Of a DNA stretch of 64,000 nucleotides, positions 1 to 7,404 are shown in pieces. Position numbers and translations under genes: made by a program. Every line of letters begins with the position of its first letter. The stretch's first letter is position 1. The notes under the pieces were generated by a model. It saw only the letters and a program-made list of their open reading frames with translations, did no database searches and was not told where the DNA came from. This stretch comes from Spirochaetaceae bacterium (GTDB lineage: Bacteria; Spirochaetota; Spirochaetia; Treponematales; Treponemataceae): the NCBI GenBank assembly GCA_017614995.1, contig JAGAAX010000036.1:1-64000 (forward strand), written 5' to 3'.

Positions 1-314
1 CTTGTGCAGAGGCGTGCATAATTCCTTCTGTATGTGAAAGTGCTTCTCTTACAGTGCTTGAAGCAATGGCATGCGGCATTCCTGTGCTTTGCTCAAATGC
101 CGGCGGTTTGTCAGAAGTTGCAGGTCCTGCACCTCTTTATTTTGATTCTGACAACATCGATGAAATTGCCACAGACATTGAGAAAATTATCACTGATAAA
201 GATTTGTCTGCAAAGATTGTGGCAGAAACCACAGAATGGGTAAAACGCTTTTCTTGGGATAAAACTTCGGCAAGAACGCTTGAAGTGCTTCATAACGCCG
301 GCAAAACTGAATAA
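1..314 (+). CDS. GT4-family glycosyltransferase, C-terminal part (5' end outside window)
   Basis: This is the last roughly 100 codons of a GT-B fold glycosyltransferase; the reading frame enters at base 3 and stops at 312-314. The visible part has the GT4 donor-binding signature: a Glu in PSVCES and a second Glu seven residues later in LEAMACGIPV, followed by a GGLSEV loop. This is the E-X7-E motif that holds the nucleotide-sugar ribose and phosphates. The rest is the usual helical C-terminus ending in a WVKRFSWDK segment. It would transfer sugar from an activated donor in the cytoplasm, but acceptor and sugar cannot be told. It converges on clpX, and a shared hairpin lies between the two stops. 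The family call is firm; the substrate is unknown. Confidence 0.85.
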   Translation, partial: CAEACIIPSVCESASLTVLEAMACGIPVLCSNAGGLSEVAGPAPLYFDSDNIDEIATDIEKIITDKDLSAKIVAETTEWVKRFSWDKTSARTLEVLHNAGKTE

Positions 315-345
315 AAAAGCCTCACCGCCAGGGCGAGGCTCTTTC
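312..345. terminator. Hairpin terminator between convergent genes
   Basis: The arms AGCCTC (318-323) and GAGGCT (335-340) enclose a loop with partial extra pairing. On the minus strand the stem is followed by a run of T, so it fits as the clpX terminator. On the plus strand the trailing T-run is weaker (CTTTCATTT), so it probably also ends the upstream glycosyltransferase transcript, less efficiently. Confidence 0.75.
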
Positions 346-348
346 ATT

Positions 349-1602
349 TCAGGCTGTTTTAGCCGGAATTAATTCGATAGAAGCTTTCTGCTTCTGGTTT
401 ACGATGTCAGCAGTTATTACAACCCGCTTTTTGCCTTCGATAGAAGGTGCATCAAAAGAAAGGTCTAACAGCATCTTTTCGACAATTGCACGCAAGCCGC
501 GCGCGCCTGTTTTCTGCTGAATTGCCATATCTGCAATTGCATCAATTGCCTCGTCAGTAAATTCGATTTTTACGTCGTCGATGGCAAAAGAAGCTGTAAA
601 CTGTCTTATAATTGCGTTCTTCGGCTCTGTAAGAATGCGCTTCAAATCGTCTCTTGTAAGCTCGTTGAGTGAAACGCTTATCGGCATACGTCCAATCAAT
701 TCTGGAATAAGACCGAATTTTACAAGGTCGTCTGGAATTACCTGCTCAAGCAGTTCCATTCTCTCTGAATCTGAACGGTTGCTTACCTCTGCGCCAAAAC
801 CCATTGTGTGGGCTGCAACGCGCGCCTCGACAATCTTTTCAAGATTTACAAATGCGCCGCCGCAAATAAACAGAATGTTTGTCGTATCAATTTCAAGCAT
901 TTCCTGATTCGGGTGCTTTCTGCCGCCCTGCGGAGGAACGCTTGCTTTTGTTCCTTCAATAATTTTAAGAAGAGCCTGCTGTACGCCTTCGCCAGAAACA
1001 TCGCGTGTAATCGAAGTGTTTTCTGATTTGCGCGAAATTTTGTCGATTTCATCGATAAAGATGATGCCTCTTTCTGCGGCGGCAATATTGCCGTCTGCGG
1101 CGTTTATAAGCTTGAGCAGCACGTTTTCTACGTCTTCACCAACATAACCGGCTTCTGTAAGGGTAGTGGCATCGGCAATTGCAAACGGAACCTGAAGCTT
1201 TTCAGCAAGAGTCTTTGCAAGCAGGGTTTTGCCCGAACCTGTCGGTCCAATCAGCAGAATGTTTGACTTTTCGATTGTAACGTCGTTTTCCATGTCTGCA
1301 TAATGATGGCTCTGCATTGCCATGCGCTTATAGTGGTTATATACAGCGACAGCAAGAGTTTTTTTCGCCTGATCCTGACCGATGACATACTGGTCAAGAA
1401 ATTCTTTAAACTCTTTCGGTGTCGGGATTTCGTCTAATTCAATTGGTTTTAAATCTGCCTTATCTTCGTCAATTATTGCCTGACAGACACCAACACATTG
1501 TTCGCAGATAAAAATATCTTTAGGACCGGCAATAAGCTTTCTTTTTGGTGTTGCAGGTTTTCCGCAGAAAGAGCAGACTTGGTTTCTGTCAATTCTCACC
1601 AT
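349..1602 (-). CDS. clpX: ATP-dependent Clp protease ATP-binding subunit ClpX
   Basis: AAA+ unfoldase that recognises tagged proteins and feeds them to ClpP in the cytoplasm. From the chosen start it is 417 aa. A C4 zinc-binding domain is at the N-terminus (CSFC at residues 10-13, CEQC at 33-36). Walker A is GPTGSGKT (119-126), Walker B is IIFIDEID, the pore motif is GYVG, and an RKHPNQ segment is present. The loop that docks into ClpP reads MGFG where E. coli has IGFG, a conservative change. I start at 1602 because AGGAG-like bases (GGAG) lie 6 bases upstream; the in-frame start at 1629 has no good site. The start overlaps the end of clpP by 14 bases, so the two are translationally coupled. 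Confidence 0.97.
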   Translation of the reverse strand: MVRIDRNQVCSFCGKPATPKRKLIAGPKDIFICEQCVGVCQAIIDEDKADLKPIELDEIPTPKEFKEFLDQYVIGQDQAKKTLAVAVYNHYKRMAMQSHHYADMENDVTIEKSNILLIGPTGSGKTLLAKTLAEKLQVPFAIADATTLTEAGYVGEDVENVLLKLINAADGNIAAAERGIIFIDEIDKISRKSENTSITRDVSGEGVQQALLKIIEGTKASVPPQGGRKHPNQEMLEIDTTNILFICGGAFVNLEKIVEARVAAHTMGFGAEVSNRSDSERMELLEQVIPDDLVKFGLIPELIGRMPISVSLNELTRDDLKRILTEPKNAIIRQFTASFAIDDVKIEFTDEAIDAIADMAIQQKTGARGLRAIVEKMLLDLSFDAPSIEGKKRVVITADIVNQKQKASIELIPAKTA

Positions 1603-2200
1603 GTTTTCTCCGTGGCATGATTTTGTCAATAATACCGTATTCTAAAGCTTCTTCCGCAGACATGAAATAATCGCGCTCCATGTCTTTTGAAAGCTGCTCT
1701 ACTGTTTTGCCTGTCTGTTCCGCAAAGTATTCGATTGTAAGCTTCTTTAAGCGGCTGAATTCTTTTGCCTGTATAGAAATATCTACAGCCTGGCCCTGAA
1801 CGCCGCCCCATGGCTGATGAATCATAACTCTTGAAGACGGAAGGGCAAAACGCTTGCCTTTTGTTCCGCCGGCAAGAAGAGTTGCGCCCATGCTTGCAGC
1901 CTGACCTAAGCAGATAGTCTGAATGTCGCAGCGTACATACTGCATTGTGTCATAGATTGAAAGCCCTGCCGTAACAGAACCGCCCGGGCTGTTGATGTAC
2001 ATGCTGATTTCTTTTTCAGGATTCTGTGATTCAAGAAATAGAAGCTGGGCAACAATAAGATCTGCAGAAAGGTCTGTAATTTCTCCGTCTACAAATATGA
2101 TACGGTCTTTGAGCAGTCTTGAGTAAATGTCATAGGAACGCTCTCCGTTTCCTGTCTGTTCAACAACATAAGGAACAAGATTATTCATTTGTTCGTTCAT
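1589..2200 (-). CDS. clpP: ATP-dependent Clp protease proteolytic subunit ClpP
   Basis: Serine protease that forms the degradation chamber used by ClpX. It is 203 aa, typical length. The catalytic triad is visible: Ser103 in GQAASMGA, His128 in [10 protein letters not shown], and Asp177 in [10 protein letters not shown]. The oxyanion/substrate strand SPGGSV is at 71-76. I choose the Met at 2200 because AGGA lies upstream at good spacing; the upstream in-frame Met at 2236 lies inside the leader. It is first in a clpP-clpX operon driven by a strong promoter at 2252-2280. The last codons overlap the clpX start. Identification is certain on motif grounds. Confidence 0.97.
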   Translation of the reverse strand: MNEQMNNLVPYVVEQTGNGERSYDIYSRLLKDRIIFVDGEITDLSADLIVAQLLFLESQNPEKEISMYINSPGGSVTAGLSIYDTMQYVRCDIQTICLGQAASMGATLLAGGTKGKRFALPSSRVMIHQPWGGVQGQAVDISIQAKEFSRLKKLTIEYFAEQTGKTVEQLSKDMERDYFMSAEEALEYGIIDKIMPRRKHGEN

Positions 2201-2251
2201 TGGTCTTCCTGTAAAAGAAAATTGGAGCTTCAACAAAACAGCTCTATATAA

Positions 2252-2280
2252 ATTATACTAAAAAAATAAGTAAAAAACAA
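2252..2280 (-). promoter_or_regulatory. sigma70-type promoter of clpP-clpX
   Basis: On the minus strand the -35 is TTGTTT (2280-2275), then 17 bases, then a perfect TATAAT (2257-2252). The start would lie about 45 bases before the clpP start codon. The -35 hexamer sits in the T-tract of the tig terminator, so the two genes have almost no space between end and start signals. Confidence 0.7.
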
Positions 2281-2308
2281 ATGGATGTACTTAAAAAGCA
2301 CATCCATT
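2271..2308 (-). terminator. Rho-independent terminator of tig
   Basis: The 9-bp perfect stem AATGGATGT (2280-2288) with ACATCCATT (2300-2308) is followed, reading the minus strand, by TTGTTTTTT. It lies just after the tig stop codon. Confidence 0.75.
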
Positions 2309-2320
2309 AATAGTTAATGA

Positions 2321-3673
2321 TTATTTCTTGAAAAGATCGGCAAAAGCTTTCTTTTCGCCTTTCTTAACCTTGATTTTTTCAAAAAGCTCTTTGTAAAGTT
2401 TCTGTTCTTTCAAATCGTCAACAAGATATTCTTTGCTCTGTGCATCAGCATAGTGCTTTTTGACTTCTTCAACTGAAATAGAAGCATTTTCTGCAATTTT
2501 CTCGTATTCTGCCTCAACTTCTGTGTCAGCAACAGTGATGTTCTTGTCTTTCAAAAGCTTTTCGATGATGATGCGGCCTTTGAGCGCCTTTTCAACATCA
2601 GGCTTCCATTCGCTGAGCATCTGGTCTTTTGTCTGACCTGAAGATGTAATAATCTTTTCAAGCTGTTCTGTTGTTGTCTGAAACTGACGTGCCATCATGC
2701 GCCAGCGTGAGTTAAGCTCGGCTTCGCACATAGATGCCGGCAAATCAATCGGGTTTTTCTCAACAAGCTTTTCAATAAGAGCTGTTGTCTTAATCTCGTT
2801 AAGGCGGTTTTCAAGTGCGCTGTTGAGGTTTTTCTTAATGTCAGCCTTGAGGTCGTCAAGTGTCTTGAACTTTTCGTTTACGTCCTGTGCAAGCTCATCA
2901 TCAAGTTCCGGCAGATTGCGGAGCTTCAATGCTGTAAGAGTAACTTTGATTTTCTTTGTCTGACCGGCGAGTTCTTCATTCGGATGGTCTTTCTTGTATT
3001 TCTTAGTTACTTCTTTTGTTTCGCCTTTCTTCATGCCGATAACGTCATCGTCAATTTCAAAAATGGTCTGACCGGCACCGATTGTGAATACATAATCTTC
3101 GCGTTCTGTGCCTGCAACTGTCTTGCCGTCTTTGTCAAGCTCGCAGTAATTGATTGTTGCAATATCGTCTTTTGCAGCTGCATCGTCGTCTTTTTTGTCA
3201 ACAACGAGTGCGTTGCGCTCCTGAATTGCCTTGAGTTCTTCCTTAAGCTCTGCTTCACCAACTGTTACAGACGGAACTTCAACTTCGATGCCGTCCATAT
3301 TGATGTCTGCAACTTCCGGCATGACATCGTATACAACTGTAAAGGTCAAATCTTTGTCAATGTTAAGATCTGGAGATTCTTTTAAAGATGGCTGAGAGTA
3401 TGGCAATGGCTGCTGGAAGCCTTTTTCTTCGAAAATTTCGCCCAATGCTTTTTCGATAACATCTGCGACAGCTTCGCCTTTTAATGATTCTCCGAATTTG
3501 CGTTCCAGAATATTTGTTGGAACATGTCCCTTTCTGAATCCTGGGATTTGTACTGATTTGGCGTATTTAGCCAAAAGTTGGCGGTATTCCCCGGCTACAT
3601 CAGCCTGCGGAATGGTCACAGTCAATTCAACAGCAGAGTGTTCGATTTTCTTGATGTTCTTTGTTACGTTCAC
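2321..3673 (-). CDS. tig: Trigger factor (ribosome-bound chaperone and prolyl isomerase)
   Basis: Trigger factor binds at the ribosome exit tunnel and shields nascent chains. It is 450 aa, the normal size. The N-terminal ribosome-binding domain carries the signature loop around VQIPGFRKGHVPTNILE (about 41-57). The middle FKBP-type PPIase domain spans roughly 155-245 (DDIATINYCELDKDGK, then FTIGAGQ). A long helical C-terminal domain ends in a Lys-rich tail. The start is a GTG at 3673 with AAGGA about 9 bases upstream. It lies directly downstream of a tRNA-Leu/tRNA-Gly pair and their terminator. No clear promoter fits in the 72 bases between tRNA-Gly and the start. Confidence 0.96.
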   Translation of the reverse strand: MNVTKNIKKIEHSAVELTVTIPQADVAGEYRQLLAKYAKSVQIPGFRKGHVPTNILERKFGESLKGEAVADVIEKALGEIFEEKGFQQPLPYSQPSLKESPDLNIDKDLTFTVVYDVMPEVADINMDGIEVEVPSVTVGEAELKEELKAIQERNALVVDKKDDDAAAKDDIATINYCELDKDGKTVAGTEREDYVFTIGAGQTIFEIDDDVIGMKKGETKEVTKKYKKDHPNEELAGQTKKIKVTLTALKLRNLPELDDELAQDVNEKFKTLDDLKADIKKNLNSALENRLNEIKTTALIEKLVEKNPIDLPASMCEAELNSRWRMMARQFQTTTEQLEKIITSSGQTKDQMLSEWKPDVEKALKGRIIIEKLLKDKNITVADTEVEAEYEKIAENASISVEEVKKHYADAQSKEYLVDDLKEQKLYKELFEKIKVKKGEKKAFADLFKK

Positions 3674-3702
3674 GACTAGCTATCCTTGCTTTCTAAATTT
3701 TG

Positions 3703-3737
3703 AAAAAAAAAGCGATTCAGATTACTCCGAATCGCTT
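3703..3737 (-). terminator. Terminator of the tRNA-Leu/tRNA-Gly transcript
   Basis: The arms AAGCGATTC (3710-3718 on plus) and GAATCGCTT (3729-3737) form a 9-bp stem with a 10-base loop. Reading the minus strand it is followed by nine or so T. It sits between tRNA-Gly and tig and should end the tRNA transcript, perhaps with some read-through into tig. Confidence 0.75.
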
Positions 3738-3745
3738 TCGCTTAG

Positions 3746-3817
3746 AGCGGGAAACGGGAGTCGGACCCGCGACATCCACCTTGGCAAGGTGGCGCTCTAC
3801 CACTGAGCTATTCCCGC
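3746..3817 (-). tRNA. tRNA-Gly (anticodon GCC)
   Basis: The acceptor stem GCGGGAA pairs with TTCCCGC. The D-loop segment AGCTCAGTGGTAGAGC, anticodon loop with GCC and T-arm GGGTCCGACTCCC are all present. It is 72 nt including the discriminator base. CCA is not encoded. It is second in a two-tRNA transcript after tRNA-Leu. Confidence 0.95.
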
Positions 3818-3864
3818 AAAATTGATACGAACATCAATTCGTATTTTTGTCGCATAAACCTATA

Positions 3865-3945
3865 TGCGAGAGAAGGGACTTGAACCCTTACGCCTAGGGC
3901 ACTAGATCCTAAGTCTAGCGTGTCTGCCAATTTCACCACTCTCGC
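3865..3945 (-). tRNA. tRNA-Leu (anticodon UAG)
   Basis: The acceptor stem GCGAGAG pairs with CTCTCGC. The anticodon stem CTAGA/TCTAG encloses CTTAGGA, giving UAG. A long variable arm (about TGCCCTAGGCG) marks it as class II. It is 81 nt. CCA is not encoded. It is transcribed first, from the promoter at 4021-4049. Confidence 0.95.
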
Positions 3946-4020
3946 CCGTTGCTATAAGTGTCAGCCGCTCTCAACAAATTGACCGCATAAACGGCACAAT
4001 GTTTGTTGTTTGATATTGGA

Positions 4021-4049
4021 ACTATATATATTTGAGAAAAAATAGTCAA
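4021..4049 (-). promoter_or_regulatory. sigma70-type promoter of the tRNA operon
   Basis: On the minus strand: TTGACT (4049-4044), a 17-base spacer, TATAGT (4026-4021). This would start a leader of about 70 bases before tRNA-Leu. Confidence 0.75.
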
Positions 4050-4099
4050 TACATTTTTGGAAAAAATAGCAAAATATTCCTTATATTGCGTTTTGCTTT

Positions 4100-4183
4100 G
4101 CGGAAAGTAATTACTTGCGTCCGGCGTCCTGCTCGCATGGCAAGCCATGAGGCAGTCCGCGTCCGCAATTCACTACTTTCCGC
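4100..4183. repeat. 84-base GC-rich imperfect palindrome
   Basis: The outer arms GCGGAAAGTA (4100-4109) and TACTTTCCGC (4174-4183) pair perfectly over 10 bp. After a symmetrical 5-base internal loop, TTGCG (4115-4119) pairs with CGCAA (4164-4168). Inside, CTGC/GCAG and CATGG/CCATG make a second small stem around 4129-4155, flanked by near-identical direct copies TCCGGCGTC and TCCGCGTC. It is GC-rich in an AT-rich spacer and has no T-tract, so it is not an ordinary terminator. It could be a dispersed palindromic repeat or a structured RNA. Confidence 0.6.
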
Positions 4184-4268
4184 CAGAAAAATGCAATCTA
4201 CGCAGGTTCTTGCTTGTTACAATTTCTAGATTATTTTTTCATAGTCGTGCTTATTGTAAAAAAGTTTC

Positions 4269-4297
4269 TTGAGTTATTGGAGATTTGCTGTTATACT
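4269..4297 (+). promoter_or_regulatory. Candidate promoter of the 7TM receptor gene
   Basis: TTGAGT (4269-4274), 17-base spacer, TATACT (4292-4297). The predicted start lies about 33 bases before the GTG start codon at 4337. Confidence 0.6.
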
Positions 4298-4336
4298 GTT
4301 TTTTATCAGAAATTCAGCTTTTATGGAGGTTTCGGA

Positions 4337-6010
4337 GTGCAAATAAAAGACCCTAAAAAAACATGCTTTGCACTTATCGGAGTCTTTATTGTTTTTTTTG
4401 CCTGCATCGGTATTATAAGACTTTCCAATAACATATCGTATTCCTCTAAAATGGCTTATTATGATTTAAACTGGAATATAATCATAAACGAAAGAAATTA
4501 CGGGAAGCATGGGCTTTCTTCGTTTGTTTTTCCGCCGTTAGAACGGAGTTCAATAATTACAATGACGGCTTTTGCCCCGGAATTGCAGGGCGAAGGTTAT
4601 ACAAACCTTGAATTTGAAATAAATGACTGTGCTGTTGAGGTTTTCCACAATCAGAAGTGCGTTTTTAGTAAAGGTATGAGCCGCTATTTAAAACATAAGT
4701 ACATCGGAAGCGGCCTGTTGAATATTCCGCTTGTAGGCTTAAAGCATGGCGATACAATTAAGATAAAACTCTACGTAAATGAGAGCAATGCATTCAAATA
4801 CCTCAGACCGGTGCGCTTTACATCTATGACAGACTGCTTTGCAAACTATGTAAGAGAAAATCTGTTTATTTTTGTCTGTGATATATTCCTTTTAGTTTTT
4901 GGTTTAATCGGTTCTATCTTAAGCTTTGTTTTGTGGACATATAGAAAGCAGGCTATGTCGCTGCTTGTTCTTGCCCAGCTTGTTTTCTGGTCGAGCATCT
5001 GTGTTTTTTGCAAGCACAGGTTTGTGCAGTTTTTCTCTCTGAATTTTGCGCTGAATACAATTGTATCTTATATTTCACTTGAAATTGCCCTGATATGTAT
5101 TTTCCTTTTGTATTATCTTTGTTTTGCCAACGAGGAAATTGTTAAAAAAATCTACAAGGTTATTATCAGAATTCTTACTGTATTATTTTTTGCTTTCTGG
5201 ATTCTGCATTTTACCAATGTCTGGCATCTTGCAAAACAGATTATCTTAATACGTGCATTCATAATCCTTCTTGGTGTATACGGTTTTGCTGTTTCCTGCG
5301 GAATAATTATATTCAAGCCGCTTGAAAAATGTGTTTCGGCTCTGGGATTCATGCTGCTTTGCATATTCTTTATTTATGACTATGTCTATTATTTTGTGTT
5401 TTTTGTAACAATGGGCTCGTTTGCCTTTAACAGGAACAACTGGTTCGTTTTTGGCGTTATAAGCCTTATTGTCTGCATTATAATCTACTTTGTTTTTCAG
5501 CTTGTAAGTTCAGCCGTAGAAAATGTTGGCACTCAAGTAGACGAGCAGTCTAAATCAGTTGATTTTGTCACAAATGTGCTGACACGAGATGCAATAATCG
5601 GAAAATTCAATCATTTTGAGTCTTTAGACAAGAATTATGCTGTTGTTGCAATTGATTTTCTCAATATGCCGGATGTTTCAACAAAGGCGGGCGCTGAGGC
5701 GTTTTATGAGGCAATTTCATTTTTTTCAGGCTTAATAAAGCATGTATTCGGCGTTGTCAGCGAAATAGGGCGCATTTCCAACACAGGTTTTGTTGTTCTG
5801 TCCACTGAAATTACAGAAAAACGCCTTCAGCAGATGCTTCTTGTTTTTCAGAATATTCTGAATTCTGATAATAAGCATGATAAGTCAATGACTGTTCTGA
5901 CGGGTACTGCTTTCAGCAATGAGCTTAAAGGCTCTGACTGTCATGCGCTTTATTCTCTGGCTTTGCAGCGCCGTTCTGTCTTAGGCTCTGAAAGACACTC
6001 AAAAAAATAG
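4337..6010 (+). CDS. 7TM-DISM-like membrane sensor with degenerate GGDEF domain
   Basis: From the GTG at 4337 the protein is 557 aa. I choose this start because GGAGG lies 7 bases upstream and it leaves a short cytoplasmic tail before the first membrane helix (about 10-28); the open frame continues upstream to 4214 without a site. An extracytoplasmic beta-rich domain (about 35-165) is followed by some seven hydrophobic helices (about 175-415), the layout of 7TM-DISM receptors. The C-terminal part (about 430-550) keeps GGDEF-domain landmarks (DFVTNVLTRDAII, then AVVAIDFLNM), but the catalytic GGDEF position reads SNTGF and the half-site is absent. It is therefore unlikely to make cyclic di-GMP and may bind a partner. 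It stands alone with its own promoter. Confidence 0.7.
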   Translation: MQIKDPKKTCFALIGVFIVFFACIGIIRLSNNISYSSKMAYYDLNWNIIINERNYGKHGLSSFVFPPLERSSIITMTAFAPELQGEGYTNLEFEINDCAVEVFHNQKCVFSKGMSRYLKHKYIGSGLLNIPLVGLKHGDTIKIKLYVNESNAFKYLRPVRFTSMTDCFANYVRENLFIFVCDIFLLVFGLIGSILSFVLWTYRKQAMSLLVLAQLVFWSSICVFCKHRFVQFFSLNFALNTIVSYISLEIALICIFLLYYLCFANEEIVKKIYKVIIRILTVLFFAFWILHFTNVWHLAKQIILIRAFIILLGVYGFAVSCGIIIFKPLEKCVSALGFMLLCIFFIYDYVYYFVFFVTMGSFAFNRNNWFVFGVISLIVCIIIYFVFQLVSSAVENVGTQVDEQSKSVDFVTNVLTRDAIIGKFNHFESLDKNYAVVAIDFLNMPDVSTKAGAEAFYEAISFFSGLIKHVFGVVSEIGRISNTGFVVLSTEITEKRLQQMLLVFQNILNSDNKHDKSMTVLTGTAFSNELKGSDCHALYSLALQRRSVLGSERHSKK

Positions 6011-6231
6011 GCTTTTAATTCCGCGGGTTTTGAAAAAACATTGTCGGCAGTTTGATTAAAAAAAATAACAAACTTTTTACAAATAAGCCGATTTTTAGTT
6101 TGCTTTTTTGTAAATTAGGGCTTAGAATCAAATATATTGTTTCATCAAATCAGTGTGCTTGTAAAACGCTGCTGTTTGTACTGGTGCATTAGATTTTTGA
6201 ATACTTAATATTTTATTAATTGAGGGGTTCT

Positions 6232-6852
6232 ATGGACGTTCAATTACAAGAGCTGATTGATAAAATTAAAAAAGATGGCGTTGGAGCCGCTGAAGCGTCT
6301 GCTCAAGCCATTATTGCTGATGCTGAGAAACGTGCGGAAGCAATTGTAGCTGAAGCTGAAAGAAAAGCTTTGGAAAATGAGAAAAAAGCAAAAGCTGAAG
6401 CGGAACGTCTTGAAAAAGCCAGCATTGATGCAATCAAGCAGGCTGCTCGCAATACGATTTTGTCTTTTAGAGACGGAATCAACGCCGAACTTTCTGCATT
6501 GATTCAGGCTGAAACAGCAAAATCTTATGATGACAAGCTGTTGAAAACACTTATTCCAGAAGTTGTTAAAGAATGGGTAAAGAACCCTGATGCCGCTTCT
6601 ATAAGTGTCCTGCTTTCAGAAAAAGATACGGCAGCCCTTTCAAGCAGTCTTACTGCTGCTCTCAAAAGCGAAATTGCAAAGGGTCTTGAAATCAAAGCTG
6701 ATTCATCGCTTGATGCAGGTTTTAGAATTTCTACAAAAGATGGTGCGGCATATTATGACTTCTCTGCTGAATCAGTTGCTGCTCTCTTCTCGGCATATCT
6801 TAATCCGAAGACAGCTCAGATTATGAAAGATGCTGCTGGAGGAATACAATAA
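6232..6852 (+). CDS. atpE: V-type ATPase subunit E (peripheral stalk)
   Basis: The peripheral stalk subunit joins the catalytic head to the membrane part of the ATPase. It is 206 aa. The N-terminal half (about 20-90) is an Ala/Glu/Lys-rich coiled coil (EAERKALENEKKAKAEAERL), as in the E/NtpE family; the C-terminal half is a compact mixed domain. The ATG at 6232 has GAGGGG at good spacing; the longer frame from 6220 starts with TTG inside that site. It opens the seven-gene operon. The 221-base region before it shows no confident promoter, only AT-rich DNA and a weak CAAACT/AGTTTG hairpin near 6070-6110. Confidence 0.9.
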   Translation: MDVQLQELIDKIKKDGVGAAEASAQAIIADAEKRAEAIVAEAERKALENEKKAKAEAERLEKASIDAIKQAARNTILSFRDGINAELSALIQAETAKSYDDKLLKTLIPEVVKEWVKNPDAASISVLLSEKDTAALSSSLTAALKSEIAKGLEIKADSSLDAGFRISTKDGAAYYDFSAESVAALFSAYLNPKTAQIMKDAAGGIQ

Positions 6853-7404
6853 GTGTCGAATTACTACTATCTTGTAGCACAGCTTCCTGCTGTTGTCTTT
6901 TCCAGCGATAGTAAAGCAACTCTTCCAATATCTTTTGATTATTTCAAAGATTTGTGTGCCAGATTCTTGGACGGTGACGTTCTTGAGCAGATTAACAGTC
7001 TGTCTTTAGAGCCGCCGAAAGAACCTGCTGATACAGGTTTCTGTTTCTTGAACAGATGGTACTCTTGGGAGCGTTCTCTTCGTCTTGCACTGGCGCAGCA
7101 GCGTGCAGCAAAGATGCAGAAAAACTTTGATTGCCCGGAAGCAGCTACTGTAACACAAGATATTCAACAGCTTGCAAGAACAGCATGTGCTTTTGACAGC
7201 CCGCTTGAAGCAGAGCAATTCTTAAACAAAGAACGGCTTAAAATGATTGATGATTTCTCATCGATTGACGCATTCTGCGCAGATGCCGTTCTTGCTTATG
7301 GAGTAAAACTGCTGCTTGCGTCGCGCATTCAGAAATTTGACGAGAATGCGGGTATGGAGTCTTACCGCATTATATACGACCAGATACTTGGAGAATCAAA
7401 ATGA
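6853..7404 (+). CDS. DUF2764-family V-ATPase-associated protein
   Basis: 183 aa, no signal peptide or membrane helix. The N-terminus SNYYYLVAQLPAV matches the DUF2764 family, which in spirochaetes and some other bacteria occupies this exact place between atpE and atpA. No separate subunit C gene is present in the operon, so this protein may play that role (rotor-to-membrane coupling); this is inference from position. It starts with GTG directly after the atpE stop, with GGAGG about 10 bases upstream inside atpE, and its stop overlaps the atpA start in an ATGA. Translation is therefore tightly coupled with both neighbours. Confidence 0.85.
   Translation: MSNYYYLVAQLPAVVFSSDSKATLPISFDYFKDLCARFLDGDVLEQINSLSLEPPKEPADTGFCFLNRWYSWERSLRLALAQQRAAKMQKNFDCPEAATVTQDIQQLARTACAFDSPLEAEQFLNKERLKMIDDFSSIDAFCADAVLAYGVKLLLASRIQKFDENAGMESYRIIYDQILGESK

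Larger units (their letters stand above)
3946..4336. other. Intergenic region between tRNA-Leu and the 7TM receptor gene
   Basis: The two flanking genes diverge. The region holds the tRNA promoter (4021-4049, minus), a GC-rich imperfect palindrome (4100-4183) and the receptor promoter (4269-4297, plus). Short open frames here have no ribosome sites or recognisable protein features and are not called as genes. Confidence 0.7.

Noticed and set aside
2697-3385. Plus-strand open frames opposite tig
   Set aside because: Shadows of the real gene in other frames; same for the many frames opposite the atp genes and the polysaccharide locus.
4032-4229. Small open frames around the palindrome near the tRNA genes
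   Set aside because: No ribosome site, and the frames exist because the palindrome is GC-rich; no protein features.
6067-6112. Terminator after the 7TM receptor gene
   Set aside because: CAAACT/AGTTTG pairs over only six bases with a loop of more than 20; too weak to call despite the following T-run.
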